A stretch of DNA of 64,000 nt from assembly GCA_029432775.1 (NCBI GenBank), contig JAROAZ010000021.1, positions 49,256 to 113,255 of the forward strand, in the 5' to 3' direction. Under the pieces are notes generated by a model. The model searched no databases and was not told the DNA's origin. It worked only from the letters and a program-made list of their open reading frames with translations. This DNA is from Pontiellaceae bacterium B12227 (GTDB lineage: Bacteria; Verrucomicrobiota; Kiritimatiellia; Kiritimatiellales; Pontiellaceae). A program made the translations under genes and the position numbers. This document shows positions 33,404 to 43,106 of the stretch, in pieces (position 1 is the stretch's first letter; each line of letters begins with the position of its first letter).

Positions 33404-34780
33404 ATGTCGGATATCAACCGCATCAAAGAACGGATTAATTTCTGCATTAAAGGCGAGCTATGGGAACAGGTTCCCAAGTTTTTCGAGGAACTGCACCCCG
33501 CCGATATCGCGGAAATCATCAACCATGCCCCTGCGACTGCGCATAATAAGCTGTTCGAACTGATTCCTGACGATATTAAGCCAGATGTACTGGCCGAACT
33601 CGACGATCAGACCGAAGCCGATATTCTTGAAGAACTGTCCGACGAAGAGATTTCCGATATTGTTGAGGAAATGGCACCTGACGATGCCGCCGATGTTCTG
33701 GGCGAACTGGAAGATGAACAGCGGGAAGAAATCCTTGACCTGATGGAAGCCGAGGAATCGGAAGAGGTCCGCGAACTCCTGCAGTATGACGAGGATACGG
33801 CCGGCGGGATTATGACCACCGATTTTGTGGCCGTGCGGGCGAGTATGACTGCTGCGGAAGCAATTGAACATATCGGTTCCATGGAACTCGATGAACCGCT
33901 CTATCACCTTTATGTCATTGATTCAAACGGCTGTCTGGCCGGATGGATTCAGCTATGGGAATTGCTTAAAAAAGGAAACCTGACACAAACGCTGGAGGTG
34001 CTTGCAGAAAAGGAAACCATCTCCGTCCATACCGATGCCGATCAGGAAGAGGTTGCCCGTTTAGCTACAAAATATGACCTGAGCTCTCTGCCTGTACTGG
34101 ATTGGCAGAACAAGCTGGTAGGCCGCATCACCGTTGACGACATCATGGACGTCATCGAAGAGGAAGCCTCCGAAGACATCTTCAAACTCGCGGGTTCCGA
34201 TGATTCAGAACTGGATTACTCCTCCCCGATTCATGCGGTAAAAACCCGCCTTCCCTGGCTGATGATTACACTTTTTGCCGGTTTTGTGAGCAGCGTAATT
34301 CTAAAGCGTTTCATCGACCATCATATTGTTGCACTCAGCTTTTTTGTTCCAATCATCATGGCTATGGGCGGAAATACGGGGATTCAGTCATCAACCCTCA
34401 TCATCCGTGGTCTGGCGGTCGGATCTTTTTCTGACAAACAAATCTTTAAATTGCTGGGGAGGGAGTTCATCACCGGTGCTTTGATGGGCCTCATTTGTGG
34501 AGGGATCATTGGCATATGGTCGCATTTCATGGTGGGAGACTCCAGCGACATACCCGCCGGATTCCTCGCATTCACCGTAGGGGTGTCCCTATTTTCCTCG
34601 ATGATGTTTGCGGCAGTATTCGGGGCATTCGCCCCTCTCCTGCTGAACCGGGCCAAGGCCGATCCGGCCGTCGCATCGGGACCGTTTGTTACGGCCTCGA
34701 TCGATATTCTTGCGTTATTGATCTACTACGGCGTAACCGTCTCTCTCATTGCTTTACGGGCATCGGTTCTTGGCGGTTGA
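33404..34780 (+). CDS. mgtE: Magnesium transporter MgtE
   Basis: A 458-residue MgtE: acidic N-domain built from EELxPADIAEIINHAP-type repeats, a CBS pair (about 135-255; MTTDFVAVRASMTAAEA, VDDIMDVIEEEASEDI) and five transmembrane helices from residue 280 (PWLMITLFAGFVSSVIL, PIIMAMGGNTGIQSSTLIIRGLAVG). The N-domain and CBS domains sense cytoplasmic magnesium and gate the channel. Length is as usual. The stop codon is directly followed by the recO start. Confidence 0.95.
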   Translation: MSDINRIKERINFCIKGELWEQVPKFFEELHPADIAEIINHAPATAHNKLFELIPDDIKPDVLAELDDQTEADILEELSDEEISDIVEEMAPDDAADVLGELEDEQREEILDLMEAEESEEVRELLQYDEDTAGGIMTTDFVAVRASMTAAEAIEHIGSMELDEPLYHLYVIDSNGCLAGWIQLWELLKKGNLTQTLEVLAEKETISVHTDADQEEVARLATKYDLSSLPVLDWQNKLVGRITVDDIMDVIEEEASEDIFKLAGSDDSELDYSSPIHAVKTRLPWLMITLFAGFVSSVILKRFIDHHIVALSFFVPIIMAMGGNTGIQSSTLIIRGLAVGSFSDKQIFKLLGREFITGALMGLICGGIIGIWSHFMVGDSSDIPAGFLAFTVGVSLFSSMMFAAVFGAFAPLLLNRAKADPAVASGPFVTASIDILALLIYYGVTVSLIALRASVLGG

Positions 34781-35521
34781 ATGATTGTACGAGCAACAGG
34801 TATTCCGCTGGCCATCTACCCCTACTCCAGCACCTCGCACATTGTGCACTGGCTCACACGCCACCATGGCAAGGTTTCCACCCTGCTCAAAGGGGCAATG
34901 CGAACCAATAGCCGCTTCCCTGGAGAATACGAACTATTCAGCACCTCAGAGCTTCTCTATTTTGCAAAATCAAACAGCATGCTCTACACAGCAAAAGAGT
35001 GTTCCCTTCTGCAACGCCGGTCGGCATTCCGCACGGACTGGCGGGCCATGCAGACTGCATCCTATCTGGCAGCCCTTCTGAATAAAACCACTCCCGAAGA
35101 CGCCCCCCACCCCGAGTTGTTTGGGCTCTACGAAGAACTGTTGGATCTGGCTGAAAACTTTGGAGGACATCATCAGTTCCTGCCGTGGGCGGAGTTGCAA
35201 TTCGCCGACACCCACGGACATGCTCCAAACCTTGCAAACTGTGTGCTGTGCTCATCAGAAACAGATCTTAAGTTCTGCGCATCACAAGGTGGCGTAGTCT
35301 GCTCCCCCTGTTCCAAACACCGGAAACTTCCAACCCTTGGAAGCCCGCCCGATGTCCTCTCCATCCTGCGCTCCTGGCAACAGGCCGGCAGTCCGGCCAG
35401 TGTGGTTAAAACTGCATTAACCGGCAGACAGCGGACCGAAGTTAACTCGATCGCAAGCACCTTCATGCTCTACCACTTCAACCTTAATCCCCTCCACCGC
35501 GCGGCGGCACTGGCAGCATAA
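34781..35521 (+). CDS. recO: DNA repair protein RecO
   Basis: A 246-residue RecO: N-terminal OB-fold (GIPLAIYPYSSTSHIVHWLTRHHGKVSTLLKGA), a helical core and a zinc site Cys154-X2-Cys157 and Cys174-X2-Cys177. RecO loads RecA on SSB-coated DNA with RecR. The start directly follows the mgtE stop, and the stop overlaps the start of the glycan operon by one base (TAATG), so recombination, magnesium transport and glycan genes may be read together. A perfect palindrome lies just after the zinc site. Confidence 0.85.
   Translation: MIVRATGIPLAIYPYSSTSHIVHWLTRHHGKVSTLLKGAMRTNSRFPGEYELFSTSELLYFAKSNSMLYTAKECSLLQRRSAFRTDWRAMQTASYLAALLNKTTPEDAPHPELFGLYEELLDLAENFGGHHQFLPWAELQFADTHGHAPNLANCVLCSSETDLKFCASQGGVVCSPCSKHRKLPTLGSPPDVLSILRSWQQAGSPASVVKTALTGRQRTEVNSIASTFMLYHFNLNPLHRAAALAA
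35328..35342. repeat. TTCCAA-N3-TTGGAA palindrome (perfect copy, spacer CCC)
   Basis: In recO, read as L-P-T-L-G-S. A two-mismatch half-related sequence lies 17 bp upstream. Confidence 0.8.
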
Positions 35522-36651
35522 TGTTAAAAAAACCATTACATGTTGGCACTCCGAATATTGGAAACCGGGAAACGTTTTTCAAACACGTCAATGACATGTT
35601 TGACAAAAAGTGGCTAACTAACGGAGGCGATCTTGTTCAGAATCTGGAACGAAAACTTGAGAAGTTCCTGAATGTCAAACACGCCATTACAACATGCAAT
35701 GGTACACGAGCGTTGGAAATCGCGGCCAAGGCCATGGATCTTCAAGGTGAAGTGATTATGCCCTCCTTTACGTTTATTGCCACCGCGCACGCGCTTGAAT
35801 GGTTAGGGATCACACCGGTTTTCTGCGACATCGACCCTGAATCTTTTTGTATTGACCCTTCAAAAATTGAAGATCTTATCACCCCGAAAACATCCGCTAT
35901 TCTCGGAGTACATTTATATGGTCGCGCCTGCCCTACTGAAGCTTTACAACGCATTGCAGAGAAACATAAGATAAAATTGTATTATGATGCCGCCCATGCC
36001 TTCGGGTGTTCCCGCAACGGGAACATGATCGGCAACTTTGGGGAATGCGAAGCCTTCAGCTTTCATGCTACGAAGTTCTTCAATACGTTTGAAGGAGGGG
36101 CAATTACGACAAATGACGATACACTCGCAAATAAAATCCGATTATTAGTAAACTATGGCTTTGAAGATACAGACAAGGTGATTTCATTGGGAACCAATGG
36201 AAAAATGAATGAGATTTGTGCTGCCATGGGACTGACAAACCTTGAAGCGATCAACTCGGTTGTCCAAACCAACAAATTTAACCACATCCTTTACGGGGAA
36301 TTACTGAAAGATGTCCAAGGGTTGGAATTGATATCTTTTGAGGAAGGCGAACGTAACAACTGGCAATATCTAATTCTGACACTCACCTCAGAATACCCGC
36401 TTTCAAGAGATGAACTAATAAAAGAATTGGAAAAACAAAATGTACTGGCCCGGCGATACTTCTGGCCCGGGTGCCACCGTATGGAACCCTATAAGTCTCG
36501 AAAGACCTACTCTCAAACACAATTATACGTCACAGAAACCATATCCAGCCGAATACTCATCCTTCCCACCGGCTCGGCTGTGACAGCAAATGACATTCAT
36601 CAGATCACTGATCTTCTGAAATCTTATAGCACGGACACATTGAACAGATGA
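35521..36651 (+). CDS. DegT/DnrJ/EryC1/StrS aminotransferase, first
   Basis: A 376-residue PLP-dependent sugar aminotransferase. TCNGTRALEIAAKAM binds phosphate, YYDAAHAFGCS holds the PLP-ring Asp, and FHATKFFNTFEGGAI carries Lys185, which forms the Schiff base. Enzymes of this family make amino sugars from nucleotide-4-keto or 3-keto sugars for O-antigen or capsule. It opens the glycan operon with a one-base overlap of recO, and its stop overlaps the next start by four bases. A paralogue at 41988 shares the whole layout (HVGxPNIGxRExFF at the start). Confidence 0.9.
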   Translation: MLKKPLHVGTPNIGNRETFFKHVNDMFDKKWLTNGGDLVQNLERKLEKFLNVKHAITTCNGTRALEIAAKAMDLQGEVIMPSFTFIATAHALEWLGITPVFCDIDPESFCIDPSKIEDLITPKTSAILGVHLYGRACPTEALQRIAEKHKIKLYYDAAHAFGCSRNGNMIGNFGECEAFSFHATKFFNTFEGGAITTNDDTLANKIRLLVNYGFEDTDKVISLGTNGKMNEICAAMGLTNLEAINSVVQTNKFNHILYGELLKDVQGLELISFEEGERNNWQYLILTLTSEYPLSRDELIKELEKQNVLARRYFWPGCHRMEPYKSRKTYSQTQLYVTETISSRILILPTGSAVTANDIHQITDLLKSYSTDTLNR

Positions 36652-37856
36652 CACATAAGAAAAAAATGGCCTTCATCCATCGCTATGGACTCGAAGGTTG
36701 GATTTGCTGCGGCGGTCATGCTGTTCCGTCGATGGTTGAACAACTACAGGCCGAAAGCGAAGTACACTTTTTCGGCCCCGAATCAACCGAAACCCTTAAT
36801 TCCGAGTTGCGTGCTCAGCTGAATATGCACCTGCTTCCCTGGACCTTCGATCGCTCTAACCCCAAACACAAATGGACCAAATCCCTCCGCTTCTACCTTG
36901 CACTTCCAGGCATTGGTAAAAAGTGTCGCAAACTAGGAATCGACTTTATCTACTGGGAAGAAACCCTGCCACTCGGAACCGCTATTCTGCAAAAAACCTA
37001 CGGCCCAAATATTGGCATCATGGTCATGGATTTCTTTGCCCGGATCTATACCGAGGGAAAGCCCGGGCTCCACTGGCTCCGCGACCTTATTGAAAAGATC
37101 GATTGCAACAGCTGGAAAAAACTTCCCTTGGTTTACACCCATGTGGACTACGCTAAAAAGTTCCTCATTGACCGTGGGCTCGAAGCCGACCGGATTCATG
37201 TAATCCCGAACCCATGCGATCACGCCAAATTCCGTCCGGTCGATGATGAAACCCGTAAAGCAACCCGAGCCAAACTCGGTTTCACTGATTCCGATCTGGT
37301 TCTCAGTCACCACGGCATCCTGCACCCCAACAAAGGGAACGACTGGATCCTCGAACGGATCGCAGAACTGAAAGACCAGATCCCGAATCTCAAATACCTG
37401 CTTATTGGCAACGGCCCGGAATATGACACCCTGAAAAGACTATCCGTAAAACTAGGCATTGAAAATCGCGTTGTCATGACCGGATGGCTTCCCTCAGAAA
37501 CAGATCTCAACAACGCCCTTGCCTCATCCGATATCGGTCTCGTGATGCGCATCGGACAGGAAACCGACCACTTCCACATGACCGACACGCTCAACCACGA
37601 AATGGCCTGCGGCAAACCAATCCTCGCCGTAAACCTTAAAGGCATCGCCGAATTCATCGACAACAAAACCAACGGCTACCTCTTTTCCCCAGCCGCGCCT
37701 GAAGAGTTTTGCAACAAACTCAAACAACTCGCCGACTCGCCCGACACTCGCTCACGCTTTGGTTCCGCGGCACTCGAATTCAGCAAAAACAACTGTGACT
37801 ATCAAACCTGTGCCGGCAGGACCCTCGAACCGATTATCAAGCATCTGACACCATGA
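36648..37856 (+). CDS. Glycosyltransferase family 4-like
   Basis: A 402-residue GT-B enzyme. The C-terminal half has the typical donor site: VIPNPCDHAKFRP, LSHHGILHPNKGNDWILERI, YLLIGNGPEYDTLKRL and MTDTLNHEMACGKPILAVNLKGIAEFI. The N-terminal acceptor half is specific, with GLEGWICCGGHAVPSMVEQL near the start. It probably transfers one sugar onto the lipid-linked glycan. ATGA overlaps join it to both neighbours. Two-mismatch dispersed palindrome at 36904. Confidence 0.85.
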   Translation: MTHKKKMAFIHRYGLEGWICCGGHAVPSMVEQLQAESEVHFFGPESTETLNSELRAQLNMHLLPWTFDRSNPKHKWTKSLRFYLALPGIGKKCRKLGIDFIYWEETLPLGTAILQKTYGPNIGIMVMDFFARIYTEGKPGLHWLRDLIEKIDCNSWKKLPLVYTHVDYAKKFLIDRGLEADRIHVIPNPCDHAKFRPVDDETRKATRAKLGFTDSDLVLSHHGILHPNKGNDWILERIAELKDQIPNLKYLLIGNGPEYDTLKRLSVKLGIENRVVMTGWLPSETDLNNALASSDIGLVMRIGQETDHFHMTDTLNHEMACGKPILAVNLKGIAEFIDNKTNGYLFSPAAPEEFCNKLKQLADSPDTRSRFGSAALEFSKNNCDYQTCAGRTLEPIIKHLTP

Positions 37857-39025
37857 GCTTTCTGGATAAATATAAAGTAGGATCAACACTGTTCAGAACT
37901 CTTTCTGAACTTCGTATGCGTAAAAACATACTGAACAACACATTCAGATATTCCTTTCCGGCTCCCGACAGCATTATTACTGCTGAAGAGTATATCACGA
38001 GCTCAGCATCGTCGAATTACACCCGAGTTCATAAACCAGGAAGACTTCAGATTCCCACGTCAACTGTACATCCGGAAGCTGCCCGCCCGATTCTCGAAAA
38101 AGAAACGGCCATCAACTTCCCGGAGACCTTTATCCTGAAACTCCAAAATGGGCGAGTACTCGGCGACGGCACAGTAGTTACTGAAGAAAACGCCATCCTT
38201 TCCGAAAGCACGACCGACTTTCACCGGAAACAGGAATTCCATCACCTTCTCAGCGAACACAACGTTCCGGCCCCTGAACAATTTAACGGACGTCTTGCCG
38301 TGATAACCTCACCGGGGAGCGACAACTATTTTCACTGGACGCTCGACTCCATCCCCCGCCTTAGCCTTTTCCAGGGATTGGAAAAAGAAATCGACGGCTA
38401 CTATATCGATAACCATTCATCCTTCCACCGTGAATGGATTGATATGTTGGGAATTCCGGAAGACAAGATTGTTCCTTCGTCACCCGACCGTCATATCGAA
38501 GCAAAAGAACTGATTGTTCCCTCCTTTGCCGGACTTGCCGGCCTCCCGTCCCCGGAAGGATTGGATTTTGTTCGCAACTTCATGCCCGATAAAAAAGAGC
38601 AAGGAAGGCGGATCTATGTCTCCCGCTCAGGAGCCCGCCGACGACGAATCCTGAACGAAGAGGAAATTCTTCCAATCCTTGGAAAATACGGATTTGAAAC
38701 CGTGCACCCCGGAAAATTGACGGTAGCCGAACAGATGAAACTGTTTGCATCTGCATCAATCATTGTTTCGCCCCACGGTGCGGAGCTCACCAACCTTACG
38801 TACTGCTCACCGGGCACAAAGGTGCTTGAACTGCTTTCACCCTTTTATCTAAACCCCTGCTTTAAACAGTTGGCTGCCGCTGGAGGTTTAGAACACACGG
38901 CGGTCGTTGGGAAAGGAGGAGCACACATACTACAAAAAGAAATCGATGCTCATTATGTTTGGGCAAACATCAGGATAGACGTGGAACGGCTGGATAAGGC
39001 ATTATCGGAACTGAATGAAAAATGA
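37853..39025 (+). CDS. Glycosyltransferase family 61-like
   Basis: A 390-residue protein of the DUF563/GT61 family. Landmarks: NYFHWTLDSIPRLSLF, the RRIYVSRSGARRRRILNEEEI strand-turn, and the GAELTNLTYCSPGTKVLEL segment near the end that binds the nucleotide sugar. In bacteria such enzymes add pentoses or amino sugars in capsule and O-antigen synthesis. It overlaps the next gene by 11 bases. Contains two palindrome copies, 38369 (one mismatch) and 38670 (perfect). Confidence 0.85.
   Translation: MSFLDKYKVGSTLFRTLSELRMRKNILNNTFRYSFPAPDSIITAEEYITSSASSNYTRVHKPGRLQIPTSTVHPEAARPILEKETAINFPETFILKLQNGRVLGDGTVVTEENAILSESTTDFHRKQEFHHLLSEHNVPAPEQFNGRLAVITSPGSDNYFHWTLDSIPRLSLFQGLEKEIDGYYIDNHSSFHREWIDMLGIPEDKIVPSSPDRHIEAKELIVPSFAGLAGLPSPEGLDFVRNFMPDKKEQGRRIYVSRSGARRRRILNEEEILPILGKYGFETVHPGKLTVAEQMKLFASASIIVSPHGAELTNLTYCSPGTKVLELLSPFYLNPCFKQLAAAGGLEHTAVVGKGGAHILQKEIDAHYVWANIRIDVERLDKALSELNEK
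38670..38684. repeat. TTCCAA-N3-TTGGAA palindrome (perfect copy, spacer TCC)
   Basis: In the GT61-like gene, read as L-P-I-L-G-K. Confidence 0.8.
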
Positions 39026-40196
39026 CCTTAACATTGCAGTAGTCGGCGGCTCTCTGTCGGGCTATGCCGGCGGCGCTCCCCGCTCCATGGCAACCCATGC
39101 TGCCGCGCTGGCTTCGCAAAATATACGTGTGACTATCTTTGCCGGGTACAGCAAAAAATATCCCCTGACCAAAGAGCAGTTCAAACTCGACGGCGTAGAT
39201 GTGGTTGCTTCGTCCCTTTGGGGCCCCAGCGTTCTTGGCTTAAATGTCAGTGCACTTTGGCAACTATTTAAGAGAGCAAAGGAATATGATGTCATTCATT
39301 TGAATGGACACTGGAACTTCACCACGTTTATCGGAGCAACCATTGCCAAACTCCGGAAGATCCCCTATGCCATTACCACCCGAGGCCATCTTGGTAAATA
39401 TGATTTTGAACACCTCCGGTTTCTGAAAATCATACTCTTTCCTCTGATGGAAATTCCGAGCATCCGTGGTGCAACACTGATGCACGTCTGCTCGGAATGG
39501 GAAAAAACGGATTCTATGCGTGCCCTGAAACATGCCCAGAGAATTGTAAAGATGCCCAATGCCGTCAGCTGCGACGCACTACTTCCTATATTGGAAAAAA
39601 TGGATGCCCGCAAACAGCTTGGACTTCCCGAAGACGTGCCGGTCTACCTTTTCCTCGCGCGTGTTTCCGCCGACAAGTCACCGGAACTTCTGATCCGGGC
39701 CTGGGCCGCTTCGCAACGGGAAACAGCGGCTGGCGTACTTCTTATCGCCGGCCCATACGATCCAGACTTCGGGCAAAAACTCAAGAAGCTCGCAGAAAGT
39801 CTGGGCATCGGCGGCACAATCCAATTCCCAGGATATGCCGACAACGAACTTAAACGAAAACTGCTCTCGGCCGCTGATGTTTTTGTGCTGCCGTCAACGG
39901 ATGACAGTTTCAGCGTAGCAGTAATTGAAGCCGCACGGTTCGGCCTCAGCTGCATCCTATCTCCTTACGTCGGTGCGGCAGAATATATTCCACAGGATCT
40001 ACTGCATATTGCCGAACTCGACGAGTCCTCATGGGCCAAAGTATTGTCCTCGGATTATGCCCGAACCGACAAACGTTCCAATGATTGGATGGACCAGTTT
40101 TCCGTTGAGACTCTTGGCAAAAAATGGAAGATGCTTTATCTGGAAGTTACCTCTGCAAAATCCGGTTATAAGAACAAGGAGTCTCAGTCATCATGA
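39015..40196 (+). CDS. Glycosyltransferase family 4
   Basis: A 393-residue GT-B enzyme. N-terminal AVVGGSLSGYAGGAPRSMATHAAALASQN is the acceptor-side glycine loop, VPVYLFLARVSADKSPELLIRAW begins the donor domain, and VFVLPSTDDSFSVAVIEAARFGLSCILS is the EX7E-like donor motif. A one-mismatch palindrome at 40076 is read in the third codon phase as S-N-D-W-M. ATGA overlaps the methyltransferase downstream. Confidence 0.87.
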   Translation: MKNDLNIAVVGGSLSGYAGGAPRSMATHAAALASQNIRVTIFAGYSKKYPLTKEQFKLDGVDVVASSLWGPSVLGLNVSALWQLFKRAKEYDVIHLNGHWNFTTFIGATIAKLRKIPYAITTRGHLGKYDFEHLRFLKIILFPLMEIPSIRGATLMHVCSEWEKTDSMRALKHAQRIVKMPNAVSCDALLPILEKMDARKQLGLPEDVPVYLFLARVSADKSPELLIRAWAASQRETAAGVLLIAGPYDPDFGQKLKKLAESLGIGGTIQFPGYADNELKRKLLSAADVFVLPSTDDSFSVAVIEAARFGLSCILSPYVGAAEYIPQDLLHIAELDESSWAKVLSSDYARTDKRSNDWMDQFSVETLGKKWKMLYLEVTSAKSGYKNKESQSS

Positions 40197-41008
40197 AACC
40201 TTCGAATGATCAACTTGAGCGGATAGCCAGAGAATATGATGCCTTTATGGAAGAAATATCGGCGCTGACCTCAGACTATGGCGAAAGTGATATCAAACAA
40301 TATCTCACCATGCATCGGGTTCGAATTTCATCACAAATCGCGGTTCAATTAGGGCTGATTGAACGAGACAACCTGAATGATGGGACGATGCTTTCTCTTG
40401 GTGGCTGGCCCGGAATTGCACTCATCATTCTGAACCGGCTCACCGGCATTTCCGGAACATTACTGGACCACCCGGCTTTACTGACTGATACCATGAGCAG
40501 TTTCTACCATGAGCATGGACTGGAAACGGTTGCATTCGACTTTTCCGAAACAACATCACGCCCGCTTCCTCTTTCCGGCGAATTTCAGATCATCGAATGC
40601 TGTCAATGCATTGAGCATTGGAATTTCAGCCCAATTCCTTTATTCAAACAGGTATTTTCTACACTGCTTGCTTCTTCCGGAAATATGCTGATCACCGTCC
40701 CGAATGCAACGAGCCTGTATCGCCGTCTTGCGGTTCTTTCCGGACAAAATCCATATCCAGCCATGCAATCGTTTATTGATGTGGATAATCAAAAAGACGG
40801 GGCCGAGGTGGCCCCGCACTGGCGGGAATATACTAAAGGGGATCTGCAGAGATTAATCGCTCATTGCGGCGGAACCTGTAGTGAACTGCGAACGGCGTCT
40901 TACGCGCCTGCCACCTATAATTCGATGGGACAGCGAATCTACTCACTATTCAACAACCTGCACCCCAACTTCAAAGAAAACGTCGAAGCCGTTTGCAGAA
41001 AAGTATGA
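40193..41008 (+). CDS. SAM-dependent methyltransferase-like protein
   Basis: A 271-residue class I methyltransferase-like protein. LNDGTMLSLGGWPGIALIIL is a variant SAM loop, FQIIECCQCIEHW resembles the post-II acidic strand, and SGNMLITVPNATSLYRR the later strand. The canonical GxGxG is reduced to LGGWPG, so binding is plausible but not certain. Expected role: methyl-capping or decoration of the glycan. Start and stop both overlap neighbours (ATGA). Confidence 0.65.
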   Translation: MKPSNDQLERIAREYDAFMEEISALTSDYGESDIKQYLTMHRVRISSQIAVQLGLIERDNLNDGTMLSLGGWPGIALIILNRLTGISGTLLDHPALLTDTMSSFYHEHGLETVAFDFSETTSRPLPLSGEFQIIECCQCIEHWNFSPIPLFKQVFSTLLASSGNMLITVPNATSLYRRLAVLSGQNPYPAMQSFIDVDNQKDGAEVAPHWREYTKGDLQRLIAHCGGTCSELRTASYAPATYNSMGQRIYSLFNNLHPNFKENVEAVCRKV

Positions 41009-41988
41009 CGACCTCTCCCTCTTCACTTACCCGACAGGAACCGGCTCCTGTTCTTATTTCGGTGTACGACCGCCGCGAGCATCTTCAGCGTTGCATCGCA
41101 GCCTTATTGAAAAATCCTGAAGCAAGTAAAACCACCCTTTATATTGTATCGGACGGAGCGAAGGATGAAAACCGTAAGGGCATCATCGAAGAAATCCGAG
41201 ACTACATATGCTCGATCTCCGGATTTAAAAAAATAGAAACTCGCTTCCGTGAAAAGAATTGGGGTATGCGCGCGTCCGCCTTAGATGCCATTGATTGGGT
41301 ATTTTCCAAACATGACAGCATGATCCGCATGGAAGATGACATTGTCTGTTCACCCCATTACCTTACCTACCTGAACAGCGCGCTCGAGACCTATAAAGCT
41401 GATAAACGGATATTCTGCATCTGCGCCCACACTCATCCACACTACAAACCTCCAGCAAACTATATGCACGACGTATTCCTGTGGCGGTCATTCTCGCCAT
41501 GGGGGTTTGCAATATGGAAAGACCGGTGGGAGGAACTTCTTGATGTTACAGAAGAAGAACGTAAACAGTTGAACGATCCCGCCGTATGGAAAGCCTATTG
41601 CCGCAACCGCCCCATTCTTTCTTCGCGTAAAAACTACATTGAAGGACTACTGCATAACGATGCCCGTATTAACCTGCATATGTTTCTTACGAACACCTAT
41701 GGCATTTACCCGAACAAAGCGCTGAGCATCAATAGCGGCATGGATGGAACCGGCGCTCATTGTGGTCTGGGATGGACTTACCCCAAGCAACTGCTGGGCA
41801 ATGCCCCTATCCAGTTTCCGGACCACCTGGAACCATCAAAAAAGATCCATCGGAAACTTTATAGAATCCAATATTCGCTATTAAACCATGGCATCGGGGG
41901 CATGTTGCGTTCACTGGGATTTTTCGATACTTTCTACGCTATATTCCGGGGAATATTCGGATCTGTACCAAAAGGAAAGTACACTTGA
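41005..41988 (+). CDS. Glycosyltransferase family 2-like
   Basis: A 327-residue GT-A type transferase. VLISVYDRREHLQRCIAALLKN is the opening fold, SDGAKDENRKGIIEEI the next loop, and MIRMEDDIVCSPHYLTYLN carries an EDD motif in the place of the metal-binding DXD. The EDDI and FLWRSFSPWGFAIWKDRW segments resemble GNT-I/ GT13-like bacterial proteins. The ATG at 41005 overlaps the previous stop; an upstream TTG (40993) would only add four residues. Its stop overlaps the next ATG (TGATG). Confidence 0.78.
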   Translation: MTTSPSSLTRQEPAPVLISVYDRREHLQRCIAALLKNPEASKTTLYIVSDGAKDENRKGIIEEIRDYICSISGFKKIETRFREKNWGMRASALDAIDWVFSKHDSMIRMEDDIVCSPHYLTYLNSALETYKADKRIFCICAHTHPHYKPPANYMHDVFLWRSFSPWGFAIWKDRWEELLDVTEEERKQLNDPAVWKAYCRNRPILSSRKNYIEGLLHNDARINLHMFLTNTYGIYPNKALSINSGMDGTGAHCGLGWTYPKQLLGNAPIQFPDHLEPSKKIHRKLYRIQYSLLNHGIGGMLRSLGFFDTFYAIFRGIFGSVPKGKYT

Positions 41989-43106
41989 TGGAAGAAAATA
42001 GCATATTGCACGTGGGGGCGCCAAATATTGGCAGCCGGGAAAAATTCTTTGAACGGGCCAACCAGATGTTCGACCGACGCTGGCTGACTAATCGCGGAGA
42101 GCTCGTGCAGGAATTGGAACAAAAGCTTGCTGATTACCTCGGAGTAAAACATTGCATCTCGATGTGCAACGGTACCGTTGCGTTGGAGATTGCCATTCGT
42201 GCGCTCGGATTGTCAGGTGAAGTCATTATCCCTTCCCTTACCTTTATTGCCACCGCCCACTCATTACAGTGGCAGGAAATTACCCCGGTCTTTTGCGACA
42301 TCGACCGAAATACCTATTGCATCGATCCCCGGGAAATTGAAAAACACATCACTCCCAAAACCTCTGCGATCATGGGCGTCCATCTATACAGCCGCCCGTG
42401 CGATATCGAAGCATTGCAAACTATCGCCGATAAACACGGCATCAAACTACTGTTCGATGCCGCCCATGCCTTTGGGTGCTCTCACAAGGGGACCATGATC
42501 GGCAACTTCGGCGAATGTGAAGTCTTAAGCTTCCATGCCACAAAATTCTTCAATACGTTCGAAGGCGGAGCCATCACCACCAACAACGATGAGCTGGCTG
42601 AAAAAATCAGGCTCATGCAAAACTTTGGATTCAAGGGAATGGATGACGTCGGATACATCGGCACCAATGGTAAAATGAGTGAAATCTGTGCTGCCATGGG
42701 CCTGGTTAACCTGGAAGAGCTTGCCTCCGTACTGGAAACAAATAAGCGTAACTACCATGCATACAAAACCGGCCTCGACACCACTCCCGGACTTACGCTC
42801 ATCGAGTTCAACGAAAACGAAAAGTGCAATCGGCAATACGTCGTGGTCGAAGTAGGAGCCGATTACCCCATGACGCGCGATGAATTGATGGAACAGTTGC
42901 ATGCACACAACATCCGGGCCCGTCGCTATTTCTGGCCCGGTTGCCACCGCATGGAACCCTATCGTTCCCTCCAACCCAATGCAGGCATGATGCTGCCGAT
43001 CACCGAAGAGATTGCTGAACGCATCCTTGTGCTCCCGACAGGAACAGTTGTTGATGCAAAGATGATCGAACGCGTTCTGAATACCTGCAAGGGGAAATAC
43101 TCATGA
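41988..43106 (+). CDS. DegT/DnrJ/EryC1/StrS aminotransferase, second
   Basis: A 372-residue paralogue of the gene at 35521, with the same opening (LHVGAPNIGSREKFFERANQMFDRRWLTNRG-like), CNGTVALEIAIRAL phosphate loop, LFDAAHAFGCS and FHATKFFNTFEGGAI with Lys186. The two differ mostly in the C-terminal half, which shapes the sugar pocket, so they probably aminate different nucleotide sugars. The ATG at 41988 overlaps the previous stop. Followed by the ATP-grasp gene with a four-base overlap. Confidence 0.9.
   Translation: MEENSILHVGAPNIGSREKFFERANQMFDRRWLTNRGELVQELEQKLADYLGVKHCISMCNGTVALEIAIRALGLSGEVIIPSLTFIATAHSLQWQEITPVFCDIDRNTYCIDPREIEKHITPKTSAIMGVHLYSRPCDIEALQTIADKHGIKLLFDAAHAFGCSHKGTMIGNFGECEVLSFHATKFFNTFEGGAITTNNDELAEKIRLMQNFGFKGMDDVGYIGTNGKMSEICAAMGLVNLEELASVLETNKRNYHAYKTGLDTTPGLTLIEFNENEKCNRQYVVVEVGADYPMTRDELMEQLHAHNIRARRYFWPGCHRMEPYRSLQPNAGMMLPITEEIAERILVLPTGTVVDAKMIERVLNTCKGKYS

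Noticed and set aside
35549..35563. CTCCGA-ATA-TTGGAA as a copy of the dispersed palindrome
   Set aside because: Two mismatches, and it encodes the conserved T-P-N-I-G start of the aminotransferase; the paralogue at 41988 has a different sequence at the same place, so chance and protein constraint suffice.
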